NCBI GenBank assembly: GCA_014801525.1
Contig: JAAVEB010000014.1
Location: 89,143-153,142, forward strand
Source: Bacteroides sp.
GTDB lineage: Bacteria > Bacteroidota > Bacteroidia > Bacteroidales > Muribaculaceae
Direction: 5' to 3'
Length of the DNA stretch: 64,000 bases
The translations under genes were made by a program, and so were the position numbers. The notes under the pieces are model-generated. The model saw only the letters and a list, made by a program, of their open reading frames with translations, was not told the origin of the DNA and searched no databases. Positions 17,675 to 27,578 of the stretch are shown one piece after another (the first letter of the stretch is position 1; each line of letters begins with the position of its first letter).

Positions 17675-20206
17675 GTGAAAAAAACAGCTCTCATTTCGTT
17701 ATTGTGTCTCTCTTCGTTGACGGCTGCCGCCCAGCAGTGGCCGGTTGTGAATCCCGAGGCTCGTCCCGGAACCCGCTGGTGGTGGATGGGGTCGGCGGTC
17801 GACTCGGCAAATCTGCGATATAATATCGGCGAGTATGCCAAAGCCGGCATCGGCTCGGTGGAGATTACGCCTATTTATGGCGTGAAGGGAAATGACGCTA
17901 ACGAAATCCCTTATCTGTCGGATGAATGGATGAATGCGCTGAGGATCACTCAGGCTGAAGCAGCCGCCAATGGCGTTCTTGTCGACATGAACCAGGGAAC
18001 CGGCTGGCCTTTCGGCGGACCTGAAGTGCCGATAGAGGATGCGGCTTGCAAGGCTATATTTCTGGTCGACACTGTGGCTCCCGGAGCTGAGCCGATAAAA
18101 ACGGTCGGTCCCAAAGAGGAGGATATCGCAAAACTCATAGCAACGTCACGCCGCGCGTTGCCAACCGGCGACGAGGAGGTGATAAGAGTCTATGAGAGCC
18201 GCACCCGTCAGGCGGTGAAGCGCGCCGCTCCCGGAGGAGAGGGCTTTGTTATCGACCATTTTGACCGTGACGTGGTGAAAAAATATCTTGATAAGTTTGG
18301 AGCGGCGTTTGACTCGCGCCATGCCGCCTATCCGCATAATTTTTTCAATGACAGTTATGAAGTCTACGGCGCCAACTGGACTCCCACGCTTTTTGATGAG
18401 TTTGAGCGTCGCCGCGGGTATAGACTTCAGGACAAGCTCCCTGAACTGCTCGGATTTGTCGACGACTGCAATGCCGTGTTGAGCGACTATCGCGAGACTC
18501 TCGGCGACATGCTTCTTGAAAACTTCACTGAGCAGTGGACTCAGTGGGCTAACGAGCGCGGCGTGGAGACACGCAATCAGGCTCATGGGTCGCCCGCCAA
18601 CCTTATCGATATTTATGCCGCTGTCGACGTGCCTGAGATAGAGGGGTTCGGATTGTCGGATTTTGGAATTAAAGGTCTGCGCACAGATCCGGGATTCACC
18701 CGCAAGAACGACAGCGACGTCTCGATGTTGAAATATGCGTCGTCAGCCGCCCATATCGCCGGCAAGCCGCTTGCGTCGAGTGAGACTTTCACTTGGCTTA
18801 CCGAGCATTTCCGCACAGCGCTTTCCCAGATGAAGCCTGATATCGACCTGATGTTCACCTGCGGCGTGAACCACATGTTCTATCACGGCACCACCTACTC
18901 TCCGCGCGAGTACGCATGGCCGGGATGGAAATTCTATGCCTCGGTCGACATGAGCCCCACAAATACTATATGGCGTGACGCGTCCGCGCTTAATGAGTAC
19001 ATAACCCGTTGCCAGAGCTTCCTCCAGATGGGAAACCCCGACAATGACTATCTGGTTTATCTGCCTGTGCGCGACATGTGGCGCGAGCGCCTTTCTCCTG
19101 CCGCCAAAGGAATTTTCTTGACTTTCGACATCCACGGGATGAAGAAGAAGGCGCCCGGATTCATAAAGAGCATTCTTGAAATTGACAGCCTCGGCTTTGA
19201 CTGCGATTACATAAGCGACAAGTACTTGATGACGACTGAGTTTAAGGATGGCATGCTCACCACGGCGGCAGGAACCCGCTATCGCGGGCTGATAATACCG
19301 GGAAGCGGCAATCTTACTCCGCAATTGCAGGCACATCTCGATTCGCTGAAGGCTCAGGGTGCCACTATAATAATGGGCGTTGACGAGGCAGCTATCAAGG
19401 CGGGAGCAAAATCAGAGGCGATGAGGACTGACCTTAAGCTTCGCGCCATACGTCGCAGCAATCCCGAGGGGCATCATTATTTTATAGCCAATCTCACTCC
19501 TGAGGATGTGAATGACGCAGTTCCCCTGGCGGTTGAATTTGTCGATGCCGCATGGTTTGACCCCATGACGGGAGAAATCTACAAGGCTGAGGTTGCCGAC
19601 GGAAAGGTGGTGATGAATTTCCGCTCGGGCGAGTCGCGCATTTTGCAGACTTATGACCACAAACTTGATGTGCCTGTACGCAGCCGCGACGCAGTGAATC
19701 CCGACACAATCAATCTCACTGACCGTGAATGGAAGCTGTCGTTCATCGAATCGGTTCCTGAAGTGAAGCGTCAGTTTAAACTCTCATCCCTCAAGCCGTG
19801 GACCGAACTCGGCGACAGTGAGCTGAATGATCTTGCCGGCACGGGAGTCTACACCACCACGTTCAATATGGATAAAAAGGAGCTTGCCGGCGACTGGAGC
19901 ATAGACCTCGGCGACGTGAGAGAGAGCGCAAGGGTTTACCTGAACGGTAAGTATATTGGTTGCGCATGGGCGGTTCCGTTCACTTTAAGCTGTGGCGACG
20001 CGTTGAAGAGGGGGAAGAACGAGCTTCGCATAGAGGTGACCAACCTGCCGGCAAACCGCATTGCCGCCCTTGACCGCCAAGGCGAGCAGTGGCGAATATT
20101 CAAGGAGATAAACATTGTTGACATAGCCTATAAAAAGACCACCTATGAGGGCTGGGAAACAGTGCCGGGTGGACTTAATTCAACCGTCAAGCTGATACGC
20201 CGTTAA
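17675..20206 (+). CDS. Secreted glycoside hydrolase, GH106 (alpha-L-rhamnosidase)-like
   Basis: An 843-residue secreted enzyme. A GTG start at 17675 gives a clean signal peptide (MKKTALISLLCLSSLTAAAQQ), and no in-frame ATG precedes it. The mature N-terminus has PGTRWWWMGSAVD and KAGIGSVEITPIYG, the hallmark opening of GH106 proteins, in which a TIM barrel follows. The C-terminal part contains a galactose-binding-like beta-sandwich (around LGDVRESARVYLNGKYIG), as in many GH2 and GH106 enzymes. GH106 members release L-rhamnose from pectin rhamnogalacturonan and related glycans. A strong terminator follows at 20241. Exact substrate is inferred. Confidence 0.82.
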   Translation: MKKTALISLLCLSSLTAAAQQWPVVNPEARPGTRWWWMGSAVDSANLRYNIGEYAKAGIGSVEITPIYGVKGNDANEIPYLSDEWMNALRITQAEAAANGVLVDMNQGTGWPFGGPEVPIEDAACKAIFLVDTVAPGAEPIKTVGPKEEDIAKLIATSRRALPTGDEEVIRVYESRTRQAVKRAAPGGEGFVIDHFDRDVVKKYLDKFGAAFDSRHAAYPHNFFNDSYEVYGANWTPTLFDEFERRRGYRLQDKLPELLGFVDDCNAVLSDYRETLGDMLLENFTEQWTQWANERGVETRNQAHGSPANLIDIYAAVDVPEIEGFGLSDFGIKGLRTDPGFTRKNDSDVSMLKYASSAAHIAGKPLASSETFTWLTEHFRTALSQMKPDIDLMFTCGVNHMFYHGTTYSPREYAWPGWKFYASVDMSPTNTIWRDASALNEYITRCQSFLQMGNPDNDYLVYLPVRDMWRERLSPAAKGIFLTFDIHGMKKKAPGFIKSILEIDSLGFDCDYISDKYLMTTEFKDGMLTTAAGTRYRGLIIPGSGNLTPQLQAHLDSLKAQGATIIMGVDEAAIKAGAKSEAMRTDLKLRAIRRSNPEGHHYFIANLTPEDVNDAVPLAVEFVDAAWFDPMTGEIYKAEVADGKVVMNFRSGESRILQTYDHKLDVPVRSRDAVNPDTINLTDREWKLSFIESVPEVKRQFKLSSLKPWTELGDSELNDLAGTGVYTTTFNMDKKELAGDWSIDLGDVRESARVYLNGKYIGCAWAVPFTLSCGDALKRGKNELRIEVTNLPANRIAALDRQGEQWRIFKEINIVDIAYKKTTYEGWETVPGGLNSTVKLIRR

Positions 20207-20240
20207 TTATCCGATATATTCTATATATTTATATATTAAG

Positions 20241-20277
20241 GAACCGTCGCTGAAAAATGGCGATGGTTCTTTTTTTT
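20241..20277 (+). terminator. Intrinsic terminator after the GH106-like gene
   Basis: GAACCGTCGC (20241-20250) pairs with GCGATGGTTC (20260-20269) with one G-U pair, around a 9-base A-rich loop, followed by eight T residues. It lies 35 bases past the stop codon. Confidence 0.9.
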
Positions 20278-20328
20278 CGTCGCGGGCGGGAAATGGATGG
20301 CGGAAACATTGGGCTGATGAAAGTTGTT

Positions 20329-20360
20329 TTTGTAAAGTAAAGGCTTCTTTGTATCTTTGC
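20329..20360 (+). promoter_or_regulatory. Fumarase promoter (TTTG-N19-TATCTTTGC)
   Basis: TTTG at 20329-20332 and TATCTTTGC at 20352-20360 are separated by 19 bases, a textbook Bacteroidetes housekeeping promoter. The expected transcription start near 20367 leaves about 23 bases before the fumarase ATG. Confidence 0.78.
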
Positions 20361-20389
20361 GTTAATGAAAATTTTTTAAATGATTTCTT

Positions 20390-22039
20390 ATGGCACAAAA
20401 ACCGTTTGTATATCAAGAGATGTTCCCGATGTCGCCCGACACGACGGAATATTATCACTTGACTTCCGATTATGTGAAAGTTGAGAACTGGAACGGCAAC
20501 GAGATGCTTGTTGTCGAGCCCGAAGCGCTTCGTGTGCTTGCCCGTCAAGCCACTCATGACAACGCCTTCATGCTGCGTCGCGAGCACAACGCTATGGTTG
20601 CTAAAATACTCCATGACCCCGAGGCGAGTGAAAATGACAAATTTGTGGCGTTGACCATGCTCCGCAATGCCGAGATTGCCGCTAAAGGTCAGTTGCCCTT
20701 CTGCCAGGACACCGGTACTGCGATTGTAATCGGCAAGAAGGGACAAAACGTGTTTACAGGCGGTGGCGATGAGAAAGAAATTTATCACGGCGTATATGAC
20801 ACCTACACCGAGAATAACCTCCGCTACTCACAGAATGCTCCGCTGAACATGTATGACGAGGTTAACACCGGATGCAATCTGCCGGCTCAGGTTGACCTTT
20901 ATGCCGTGGACGGAAACGAATATAAGTTCCTCTTCGTGGCAAAAGGCGGCGGCTCGGCTAACAAGACCTACCTCTATCAGGAGACCAAGGCTCTTCTCAA
21001 TCCCGAGAAGCTGGTGCCTTTCCTTGTCGAGAAGATGAAATCGCTTGGAACAGCCGCTTGTCCTCCTTATCACATCGCATTCGTTATCGGCGGCACATCT
21101 GCTGAGATGAATCTTGCCACTGTCAAGAAGGCGTCGGTAAAATATTATGACAATCTTCCCACTACCGGAAATGAGTATGGAAGAGCGTTCCGCGACGTTG
21201 AACTGGAGCAGACTCTCTTGAAAGAGGCTCAGAAGATTGGTCTCGGCGCTCAGTTCGGCGGTAAATATTTCGCTCATGACATCCGTGTCATCCGCTTGCC
21301 GCGTCACGGTGCTTCATGCCCTGTGGGACTTGGCGTGAGCTGTTCAGCCGACCGCAATGTCAAGGCTAAAATTAACAAGGATGGTCTTTGGATTGAGAAA
21401 CTCGACACTAATCCCGGTGAATTGATTCCTGAAGAATTCCGCAACCAGGGCGAGGGCGACGTGGTGAAAATCGACTTGAACCGTCCAATGCCCGAAATTC
21501 TTGCCGAGTTGACTAAATATCCAGTGTCGACACGCTTGTCGCTTAACGGAACTATTATCGTGGGCCGTGACATCGCTCACGCCAAGATCAAAGAGCGTCT
21601 TGACGCCGGCGAACCGATGCCCGATTATCTGAAGGATCACCCCATTTACTATGCAGGACCTGCAAAGACTCCTGAAGGAATGCCTTCGGGTTCATTCGGT
21701 CCCACCACCGCAGGACGCATGGACTCTTACGTGGATCAGTTCCAGGCAGCCGGCGGCTCGATGGTGATGATCGCCAAGGGTAACCGCAGCAAGCAGGTGA
21801 CCGACGCGTGCCACAAGCATGGCGGTTTCTATCTCGGAAGTATCGGCGGACCTGCCGCAATTCTTGCAGCCAACAGCATCAAGAAAGTGGAATGCCTCGA
21901 ATATCCCGAGCTCGGAATGGAAGCTATATGGAAGATCGAAGTTGAGGATTTCCCCGCATTTATCCTTGTAGATGATAAGGGTAATGACTTCTTCACTCAG
22001 ATAGCTGAGCGTTGCCAGGGTTGCCCCATCGCAAAATAA
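20390..22039 (+). CDS. Fumarate hydratase, class I
   Basis: A 549-residue class I (iron-sulfur) fumarate hydratase, interconverting fumarate and malate; in Bacteroidales this step belongs to the fermentative route to succinate. The single chain joins the alpha and beta parts. The N-terminal part carries [19 protein letters not shown], whose Cys is a cluster ligand, and [11 protein letters not shown]. The C-terminal part has [20 protein letters not shown], the beta-subunit signature, and ends in a Cys-rich tail, [13 protein letters not shown]. It is flanked by its own promoter and terminator and appears monocistronic. Confidence 0.93.
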   Translation: MAQKPFVYQEMFPMSPDTTEYYHLTSDYVKVENWNGNEMLVVEPEALRVLARQATHDNAFMLRREHNAMVAKILHDPEASENDKFVALTMLRNAEIAAKGQLPFCQDTGTAIVIGKKGQNVFTGGGDEKEIYHGVYDTYTENNLRYSQNAPLNMYDEVNTGCNLPAQVDLYAVDGNEYKFLFVAKGGGSANKTYLYQETKALLNPEKLVPFLVEKMKSLGTAACPPYHIAFVIGGTSAEMNLATVKKASVKYYDNLPTTGNEYGRAFRDVELEQTLLKEAQKIGLGAQFGGKYFAHDIRVIRLPRHGASCPVGLGVSCSADRNVKAKINKDGLWIEKLDTNPGELIPEEFRNQGEGDVVKIDLNRPMPEILAELTKYPVSTRLSLNGTIIVGRDIAHAKIKERLDAGEPMPDYLKDHPIYYAGPAKTPEGMPSGSFGPTTAGRMDSYVDQFQAAGGSMVMIAKGNRSKQVTDACHKHGGFYLGSIGGPAAILAANSIKKVECLEYPELGMEAIWKIEVEDFPAFILVDDKGNDFFTQIAERCQGCPIAK

Positions 22040-22060
22040 TAACGGCAACTAATTATATAA

Positions 22061-22095
22061 GCCGGGCAGAGCGCGAAATGCGACCTCTGCCCGGC
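22061..22095. terminator. Bidirectional terminator between convergent genes
   Basis: GCCGGGCAGAG (22061-22071) and CTCTGCCCGGC (22085-22095) are perfect 11-bp complements. The hairpin is followed by TTTATTTT on the plus strand and by TTATATAATTAG on the minus strand. It separates fumarase from the convergent trehalase-like gene. Confidence 0.85.
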
Positions 22096-22124
22096 TTTAT
22101 TTTGAATCAGCTTAGTGACGACGA

Positions 22125-23495
22125 TCAGAATTCTCTCACGGTAGGACGGTTTTCAAGCCATGCGAGCATATTGAGGACGAGATAGTTCCAGTTCTGAAAT
22201 CCCTTGTTCATAATGGGATTTCCTGAATCGGGATCATAATACTCATGGAGAGCGCCCTCTTTCTCGAGATCTGCCCCGAATAGAGCCACAGTTTTCTCGG
22301 CAAGCTCGCGCGCCTCGGCGTCGAATCCGTAGTCGGCAAGTCCGCGAAACACCATGTAATTTGATATTCCCCACACGGGACCCTGCCAGTTCGACGGATT
22401 GTGGGTGGCGTTGAGATTATACATCTTTTCCTGTTTCGAGAGGGTGCGCACTCCGTAAGGCGCCCAGAATGAGCGTTCGTCGGTGAGATTCTCTTTCACC
22501 ATGCGTTGAGCCTGCTCGGGAGTGGCGATACCTGCCCATAGAGCCATGAAGCCCGACCAGCACCCCAAGCGCTGTATGAGGCATGGATAGGCTCTTGGCG
22601 CCCCTTCATGGAGCACCATCTGCTTGCCGAATATGTATTTCGGTTCGAGAGTGACCGGGCGGAGGGCTATGTCGACGGAGTAATACATGCCGTCCTTTTC
22701 ATCCCAGCAGTGTTCGCGCACGGCATCGCGCAGGGCGTCGGCTTCTGCCTCATATTCGGCTTTTGCTTCATTTAGTCCGAGTCGTTCAGCGAGGTAAGCC
22801 ATGGCGCGGAGCTCTTTGTACATAAGACAATTCAGATAGATTGAGGCTGAACTTCCGGTAGGGCGATAGAAAGTCGAGGGGTCATTGTCTACTCCGATGG
22901 CGAGGTCATCCTGCCAGTAATATAGCCCCGTGTCGGCGTGACGGTGATGGTCATGGTAATTCTTGATGAACGCCTGCATTCTCGGGAATCCCTCGGCAAG
23001 CCATGAGGCGTCGTCTCCGTTCTGGCGGGTGATGAACGCTGCGTGCTGAGCCAGCACTGGCTTGTGCATATTGGTTGAATAGATATCGGCGGGTTTGATT
23101 TTCATCGGGTCGGTTTCGGCATCGACAACCATAGGCATATACCCGTCCTCTTCCGACGTGTAGGCGAGATAGTTGAGCACGCACCCTTGCTCATAACGCA
23201 GGGCATCGACATGGTCGGCTGCGCTTCCCGCATCGAGGAGAGTCTGGCGGAGAGCCACGTCTGACAGCCATGAGTCCCAGTCCCAAAGCACGTTGGCATA
23301 CTGCTTGCTGCCGGGGGTAATGTAGGGGTAGATCAGCGCCGTGCCCGATGGCTCGCGATACATGTCGTGGAAATCGGCGTAAATATGATGTTTTATCAGC
23401 TCGCTGTGGTTCGCCCCCGGAACGGTTTCGGCATAGCCGTTGAAGCAGAGCGCCATCAGGGACAGAAGTCCGGAGATTCGGAGATTCTTTTTCAT
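22125..23495 (-). CDS. Secreted trehalase/GH63-like (alpha/alpha)6 glycoside hydrolase
   Basis: A 456-residue secreted protein with a signal peptide (MKKNLRISGLLSLMALCFNGYAE). It shows motifs of the GH37/GH63/MGH1-like (alpha/alpha)6 barrel: NVLWDWDSWLSDVAL near residue 70, LYYWQDDLAIGVDNDPS in the middle, and NWQGPVWGISNYMVFRGL followed by HEYYDPDSGNP near the end. Such enzymes hydrolyse trehalose, alpha-glucosides, mannosylglycerate or related substrates by inversion, so the substrate is open. It is 123 bases downstream of the unrecognised 576-residue gene and likely belongs to the same secreted-enzyme cluster as the GH29 fucosidase. Confidence 0.8.
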   Translation of the reverse strand: MKKNLRISGLLSLMALCFNGYAETVPGANHSELIKHHIYADFHDMYREPSGTALIYPYITPGSKQYANVLWDWDSWLSDVALRQTLLDAGSAADHVDALRYEQGCVLNYLAYTSEEDGYMPMVVDAETDPMKIKPADIYSTNMHKPVLAQHAAFITRQNGDDASWLAEGFPRMQAFIKNYHDHHRHADTGLYYWQDDLAIGVDNDPSTFYRPTGSSASIYLNCLMYKELRAMAYLAERLGLNEAKAEYEAEADALRDAVREHCWDEKDGMYYSVDIALRPVTLEPKYIFGKQMVLHEGAPRAYPCLIQRLGCWSGFMALWAGIATPEQAQRMVKENLTDERSFWAPYGVRTLSKQEKMYNLNATHNPSNWQGPVWGISNYMVFRGLADYGFDAEARELAEKTVALFGADLEKEGALHEYYDPDSGNPIMNKGFQNWNYLVLNMLAWLENRPTVREF

Positions 23496-23618
23496 GGTTG
23501 GGAAAAATTACGGATAGATTTTAATGTCGTGCGCGGCGTGGGCACACAATTTCAAGGTAAATTTCGCAAGAATCCCCGTGAAATGCAAAAATTTCGGCTT
23601 AAAACGTGATTAGCGGCG

Positions 23619-25349
23619 TCAAAACATATTCCGGTACTTGTCCACCCCGGCTCCCATGCCGTCGGCAAACTCGATTTTGTTTCTCACCCCTCCGGCGTTG
23701 AACGTCACGTAGCGATCGTGGTATAGGGTGGCGCAGTCGGAGTTTTCCTCCTTGAGCCGGCGATAGTCGCTCCATGCCCGGTCATAGCTGTCGATGGCGG
23801 CTTTTATAAAAGCTACATCATAGTTCCCGGTTCGGTCGCCGATGTAGCCTTTAAGCATTATGGCGAACCCGTCGCGCATTATCCTGTGGAGCAGCAGTCC
23901 GTAGCGCGCCGAGGTGCGGATGTAGCTTTCAGTTGCCGTGTCGGCGCATTTTACGAGTCGGGCAAGGGAATCGATCTCCTCCCATATCGCAGTCGATTGT
24001 TTCATCTCGGCGAGAGCCTCGTCGACAATGTTCCGTTCATAAATGTCGCGAAACGCCCTTTGCAGCTGCTTCTCGCCGCCAAGATAGTGGTCGCGGGTCC
24101 ATGTCACGCTCACGTCGTGAATGAGCGAACCTCTGCCTCGAATGATGGCGTCGGGTGTCAACAGGCACATTCGGCGGAAATGAGGGCGAGTGTCGGGAGT
24201 GATGCCTATTGCCGTTGAATATTCTTCAAAAATTTCGGCTTCGCTGCGCTGAGGATTGTGTCCCCACTGCGACAGCACATAGGCGTTGAGGTCACACCAC
24301 AGCTCGTTTTGAAGATAGGGTCCATACCATCCTCCGCCCCTTGACCATGTCCATATCCCGGCATATAGGGGATGGTCTTTGATGTCATTGAGGCAGCGCG
24401 GAGCCGGGTCGCCCTGCGTTTCTTCAAATCCGTTTATAACCGCTTCGGCGATGTAGTTAGGGTATGCGCCTTTGCCCTCATATTCACGTTGGCACTGCAC
24501 TTCGACAAGCTGCTTGTGGTTGCCGAGCGTCAGGGTTTTGTTAAACGGGAATGTCCTGAAATAATCTCCCTGGGTGTGCTTCACCGACAGATAAAGTCCG
24601 GGATGAGGGGCGACTTGGGAGGTGACTGCCATGTAATATTCGGGGCGGGTGTGGAAGTATCCGAAATCCCATGTGCGATACACCACCTTTTTGCGGCGCT
24701 TGACGCACACCTCTTCGCGCAGCAGGTTGAGCAGTCCTGCGTGAACGTCGATGCTGCCGTCATAGTCGTTTTTGTAGTCAACGGGACCGTTGCCGCAGTG
24801 ATAAGGGATATTGTGGGTGTAGGTTTCGCCTGTCCTTATCACGAGTCCGTCCATTTCGGGAAACAGTTCAAACAGCTCGTCGAGCATCATTTTGTGTACT
24901 GTCCATGTGAATGGCTGCTTGAAGGAAATGTTTCCCTGCTCGTCACAAATGTCGTCGCGGTATAATTCCACAAGGCGTTTCGGGAGCACTATTATGTCGG
25001 TGAAGAAGAGCGCTTCCAATCCGTTTTTGTGACACTCCTCTATGCGGCTGTTTATCTCGTTGGCGAGAGCTTCAGCCCAACGGCGTTCGTCGCTTCCGGG
25101 GGGACATATATTCTTGTCGAGCGAGTCAAAGGTGACCGCGCAGTGGGGAAACTTGAATTCGTTTATCACAATTGCGTTCATCCCCAGGGAGGCGAGTTTT
25201 GACGGCTGGCAGAACGCGCTTTTGAAAGGCTCGTCCATGGGATTGTGATGTACCATGTCCATTACCCAGAGGGAGTCGCGGGCAACGCCCTGTGCCGACA
25301 TTGTTATTGCCGAAGCTGCTATCAGGGAAGCTATTTGTTTTAGTTTCAT
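23619..25349 (-). CDS. Secreted protein, possible uncharacterised glycoside hydrolase
   Basis: A 576-residue protein with a signal peptide (MKLKQIASLIAASAITMSAQG). I do not recognise its family with confidence. Alternating segments such as LASLGMNAIVINEFKF, GLEALFFTDIIVLPKR, LFPEMDGLVIRTGETY and VVYRTWDFGYFH look like the strands of a TIM barrel. GIWTWSRGGGWYGPY suggests an aromatic sugar-binding cleft, loosely like alpha-glucuronidase-type enzymes. The C-terminal third is helical. Its ATG shares the A of the fucosidase stop codon (TAATG), so translation is probably coupled and the two proteins likely act on one glycan. Catalytic residues cannot be assigned. Confidence 0.7.
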   Translation of the reverse strand: MKLKQIASLIAASAITMSAQGVARDSLWVMDMVHHNPMDEPFKSAFCQPSKLASLGMNAIVINEFKFPHCAVTFDSLDKNICPPGSDERRWAEALANEINSRIEECHKNGLEALFFTDIIVLPKRLVELYRDDICDEQGNISFKQPFTWTVHKMMLDELFELFPEMDGLVIRTGETYTHNIPYHCGNGPVDYKNDYDGSIDVHAGLLNLLREEVCVKRRKKVVYRTWDFGYFHTRPEYYMAVTSQVAPHPGLYLSVKHTQGDYFRTFPFNKTLTLGNHKQLVEVQCQREYEGKGAYPNYIAEAVINGFEETQGDPAPRCLNDIKDHPLYAGIWTWSRGGGWYGPYLQNELWCDLNAYVLSQWGHNPQRSEAEIFEEYSTAIGITPDTRPHFRRMCLLTPDAIIRGRGSLIHDVSVTWTRDHYLGGEKQLQRAFRDIYERNIVDEALAEMKQSTAIWEEIDSLARLVKCADTATESYIRTSARYGLLLHRIMRDGFAIMLKGYIGDRTGNYDVAFIKAAIDSYDRAWSDYRRLKEENSDCATLYHDRYVTFNAGGVRNKIEFADGMGAGVDKYRNMF

Positions 25350-27157
25350 TATTTCACGGGCGATAGGCGGATGGAACGTAGTGCGGTAATGTCACGGTTA
25401 CCTTCGACGAGGCTTACCGACAATGATTGTCGTCCGGCGGGGAGATATATCCAGCCTATGGGTTTGAACATGTAGGCGGGGAGGGCTCCCTGCTGGTTCT
25501 GTATGAATGAGCTGTCGGCATCGTTGTCGAGTGTCACTCGCCACACCACGCGCTTTTCACCTGAATATTCAAGCTCCACCTGATAGTAACCCGGTTCCAT
25601 TACCTCCACTTCCCACGTGCTTTTGCCGTTTTCGCCCCACTTGTTGATGAAGTGGGCGTGTTTCCACTCGCCAAATTTTTCTTTCCAGTTGTGGTAGCCC
25701 GGATGGCTGTCGGAAGCGGTGGCGAACTCCACGCCATATTTTACCGGCGAATTGGGCGAAAGAAACAGCGCAGTGTCGGCTTTAGCCTCGTTGCCGTCAA
25801 GTTCCACTTTTATCACGTTGACATAGTCATCACCCTGCGCTGCTGCCGGCACGTTTACCTTCAGCCAATCGCCATTGTTTTCCCATGTCACCGGGGTAGC
25901 CATGTCGCCGTTAAGCAGATTCATGCTTTCGACCCTGTTTTTCAGTCCATGCAAGTATAGCGTGTTGTCGACCGGCATGTCAAACACGAGAAGATACAGT
26001 GAGCTGTCGGCAACCACCGCGTCGCCCCACGGCAACGCCTTTCCCCACGGAGAGGCGCCTGACCCATACACCACCTGAGGATAGCGTTTTATCCATTCAC
26101 CCGCTTTTTCAAGAGAATAGACCGCCTCGCGGGGCATTGATCCGTCGCCTGCAGGTCCCACATTTAGTAGGTAGGTTCCGCCGCGCGCCACAGTGGACAG
26201 CAGATTGGTGACGACCTCCTTAGGCGTTTTCCAGTTTTTGTCAAACCAGTTGTAGCCCCATGTATCGTTTATCACGTCGCAAGCTTCCCACAGCCCCTCG
26301 GCGTTTGCCGATGGAATCTCCATGTCGCCGAGGGTGCGATAGTCGCCCATGTTGTGCCCTATTCTGCCTGAAATAAGCGCGTCGGGCTGATATTTTTTGA
26401 CCGTGTTGTAGAGTTCGAGCACTTGATCCATGCTTATATTTCCGGGAGTGTCAAACCAGATGAGGCTTATCGGACCATACTTCGTGCATAGTTCGGTGAC
26501 CTGTGGCAGGCATTTGCGATAGAAATAGTCGTCGAAGCTCACCTCGTTGCCGTTTTTGTCGGTTTTGGGTCCTTTGATGGCTCCCGGGGCGGTCCAGTCC
26601 TGCGACTGGGAGTAGTAGAATCCGAGCCCTATGCCCTGACGCTGACATTCCCGACTCAATTCAAGCAGCGGGTCGCGGTCAAATGGCGTGGCGTCGACAA
26701 TGTTGAAAGAGTCGGCTTCTGAATGAAACATGGCGAATCCCTCGTGGTGCTTGGCTGTGAGGATGATGTATTTCATGCCGGCGTCGCAGGCGAGTTTCAC
26801 AATCTTTTCAGCGTCAAAGTTGACCGGATTGAAATTAGCGGCGCTTGCCATGTAGTCGTCGACCGGAATCCCTGCCATCGACGGGTGCATTATCCATTCG
26901 CCTATGCCATAATATGTTTTTCCATTCCATTTCCCTTCAAGGTGGGAGTAGAGTCCCCAGTGAAGGAACAATCCGTAGTTGCCGTCGCGAAAAAGTTTTA
27001 CCGACTCACTTTCTTTAGATGCTAACCGGGTTTTGTTGCTTTGCTTGCCCCACATTTCGTTCATTTCTTGAGCTGAGACGGGGTTGCTTAACACTGAGAT
27101 AAGTAAAATCGTAAACAGTAAAATACGCTGTGACAAATTTGATTTGATGTGATCCAT
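25349..27157 (-). CDS. Alpha-L-fucosidase, GH29, with C-terminal beta domain
   Basis: A 602-residue secreted GH29 enzyme that removes terminal L-fucose from host or plant glycans. A signal peptide ends near residue 30. The barrel shows GLFLHWGLYSHLEGKW (residues 62-77), ILTAKHHEGFAMFHS (132-146) and LIWFDTPGNI, where Asp236 is the expected nucleophile. After about residue 350 comes a beta-rich region and a C-terminal carbohydrate-binding-like domain. The acid/base residue is variable in this family and not assigned. It is the first gene of a minus-strand cluster with the unknown 576-residue protein (overlapping by one base) and the trehalase-like enzyme. Single-copy SusC/SusD genes are absent here. 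Confidence 0.92.
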   Translation of the reverse strand: MDHIKSNLSQRILLFTILLISVLSNPVSAQEMNEMWGKQSNKTRLASKESESVKLFRDGNYGLFLHWGLYSHLEGKWNGKTYYGIGEWIMHPSMAGIPVDDYMASAANFNPVNFDAEKIVKLACDAGMKYIILTAKHHEGFAMFHSEADSFNIVDATPFDRDPLLELSRECQRQGIGLGFYYSQSQDWTAPGAIKGPKTDKNGNEVSFDDYFYRKCLPQVTELCTKYGPISLIWFDTPGNISMDQVLELYNTVKKYQPDALISGRIGHNMGDYRTLGDMEIPSANAEGLWEACDVINDTWGYNWFDKNWKTPKEVVTNLLSTVARGGTYLLNVGPAGDGSMPREAVYSLEKAGEWIKRYPQVVYGSGASPWGKALPWGDAVVADSSLYLLVFDMPVDNTLYLHGLKNRVESMNLLNGDMATPVTWENNGDWLKVNVPAAAQGDDYVNVIKVELDGNEAKADTALFLSPNSPVKYGVEFATASDSHPGYHNWKEKFGEWKHAHFINKWGENGKSTWEVEVMEPGYYQVELEYSGEKRVVWRVTLDNDADSSFIQNQQGALPAYMFKPIGWIYLPAGRQSLSVSLVEGNRDITALRSIRLSPVK

Positions 27158-27354
27158 GATTGCGATTTATGATTGAACGCCCAAATTTATGCCAACTTCA
27201 GTGGGAAATGTATAATTATTGTGTCAAAGGCTATAAGAATAATAATTTGCAATGCAAAAAGAGGGATGATATAGATTTAGCTACGTTAAAGGATTGTTTG
27301 GCGGTGACCCTGTTTGTGGATTTGGGCATGGGGATGGGTGAGGGGCGGGTAAAA

Positions 27355-27578
27355 AATAAGGGCTTCATTAGAAGCCCTTTTCTCAAAATAATATGTTTTC
27401 TGTGGTAACGGTTTATATCATCTCGATGTTCACCAACTCTTTCCGAGAAATCGGCGCCTCGCTTGTCAGAAAGGCTGAGCCCACATATATTATTCAAAAT
27501 TACTATAAACTTTGCAAGTTCTGCGTTTTCTGTGATATTGATTGTGATATCTTCAACTAACCCTTTGGTTAATTATGC
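27355..27578 (-). ncRNA. Candidate small RNA downstream of the histidine kinase gene
   Basis: A TATCTTTGC box at 27590-27582 and an intrinsic terminator at 27358-27379 bracket a minus-strand segment of about 220 bases. Short hairpins are visible, for example TAACC/GGTTA near the 5' end, AACTT/AAGTT, and CCGA-TTTC-TCGG. AATAATAT-type and ATATTATT sequences could pair over a long range. One frame across it reads like protein (ITENAELAKFIVILNN) but has a stop just upstream and no ATG, GTG or TTG at its front. A 6S-like RNA, another regulatory RNA or a decayed small gene are all possible. Confidence 0.35.
27358..27379. terminator. Bidirectional intrinsic terminator
   Basis: AAGGGCTTC-ATTA-GAAGCCCTT forms a perfect 9-bp stem with a 4-base loop. 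The plus strand continues TTTTC and the minus strand continues ATTTTTT. Confidence 0.8.

Noticed and set aside
27160-27408. Plus-strand open frame of 82 codons after the fucosidase gene
   Set aside because: It runs through a strong bidirectional terminator, has no family features and is AT-rich with random-looking composition.
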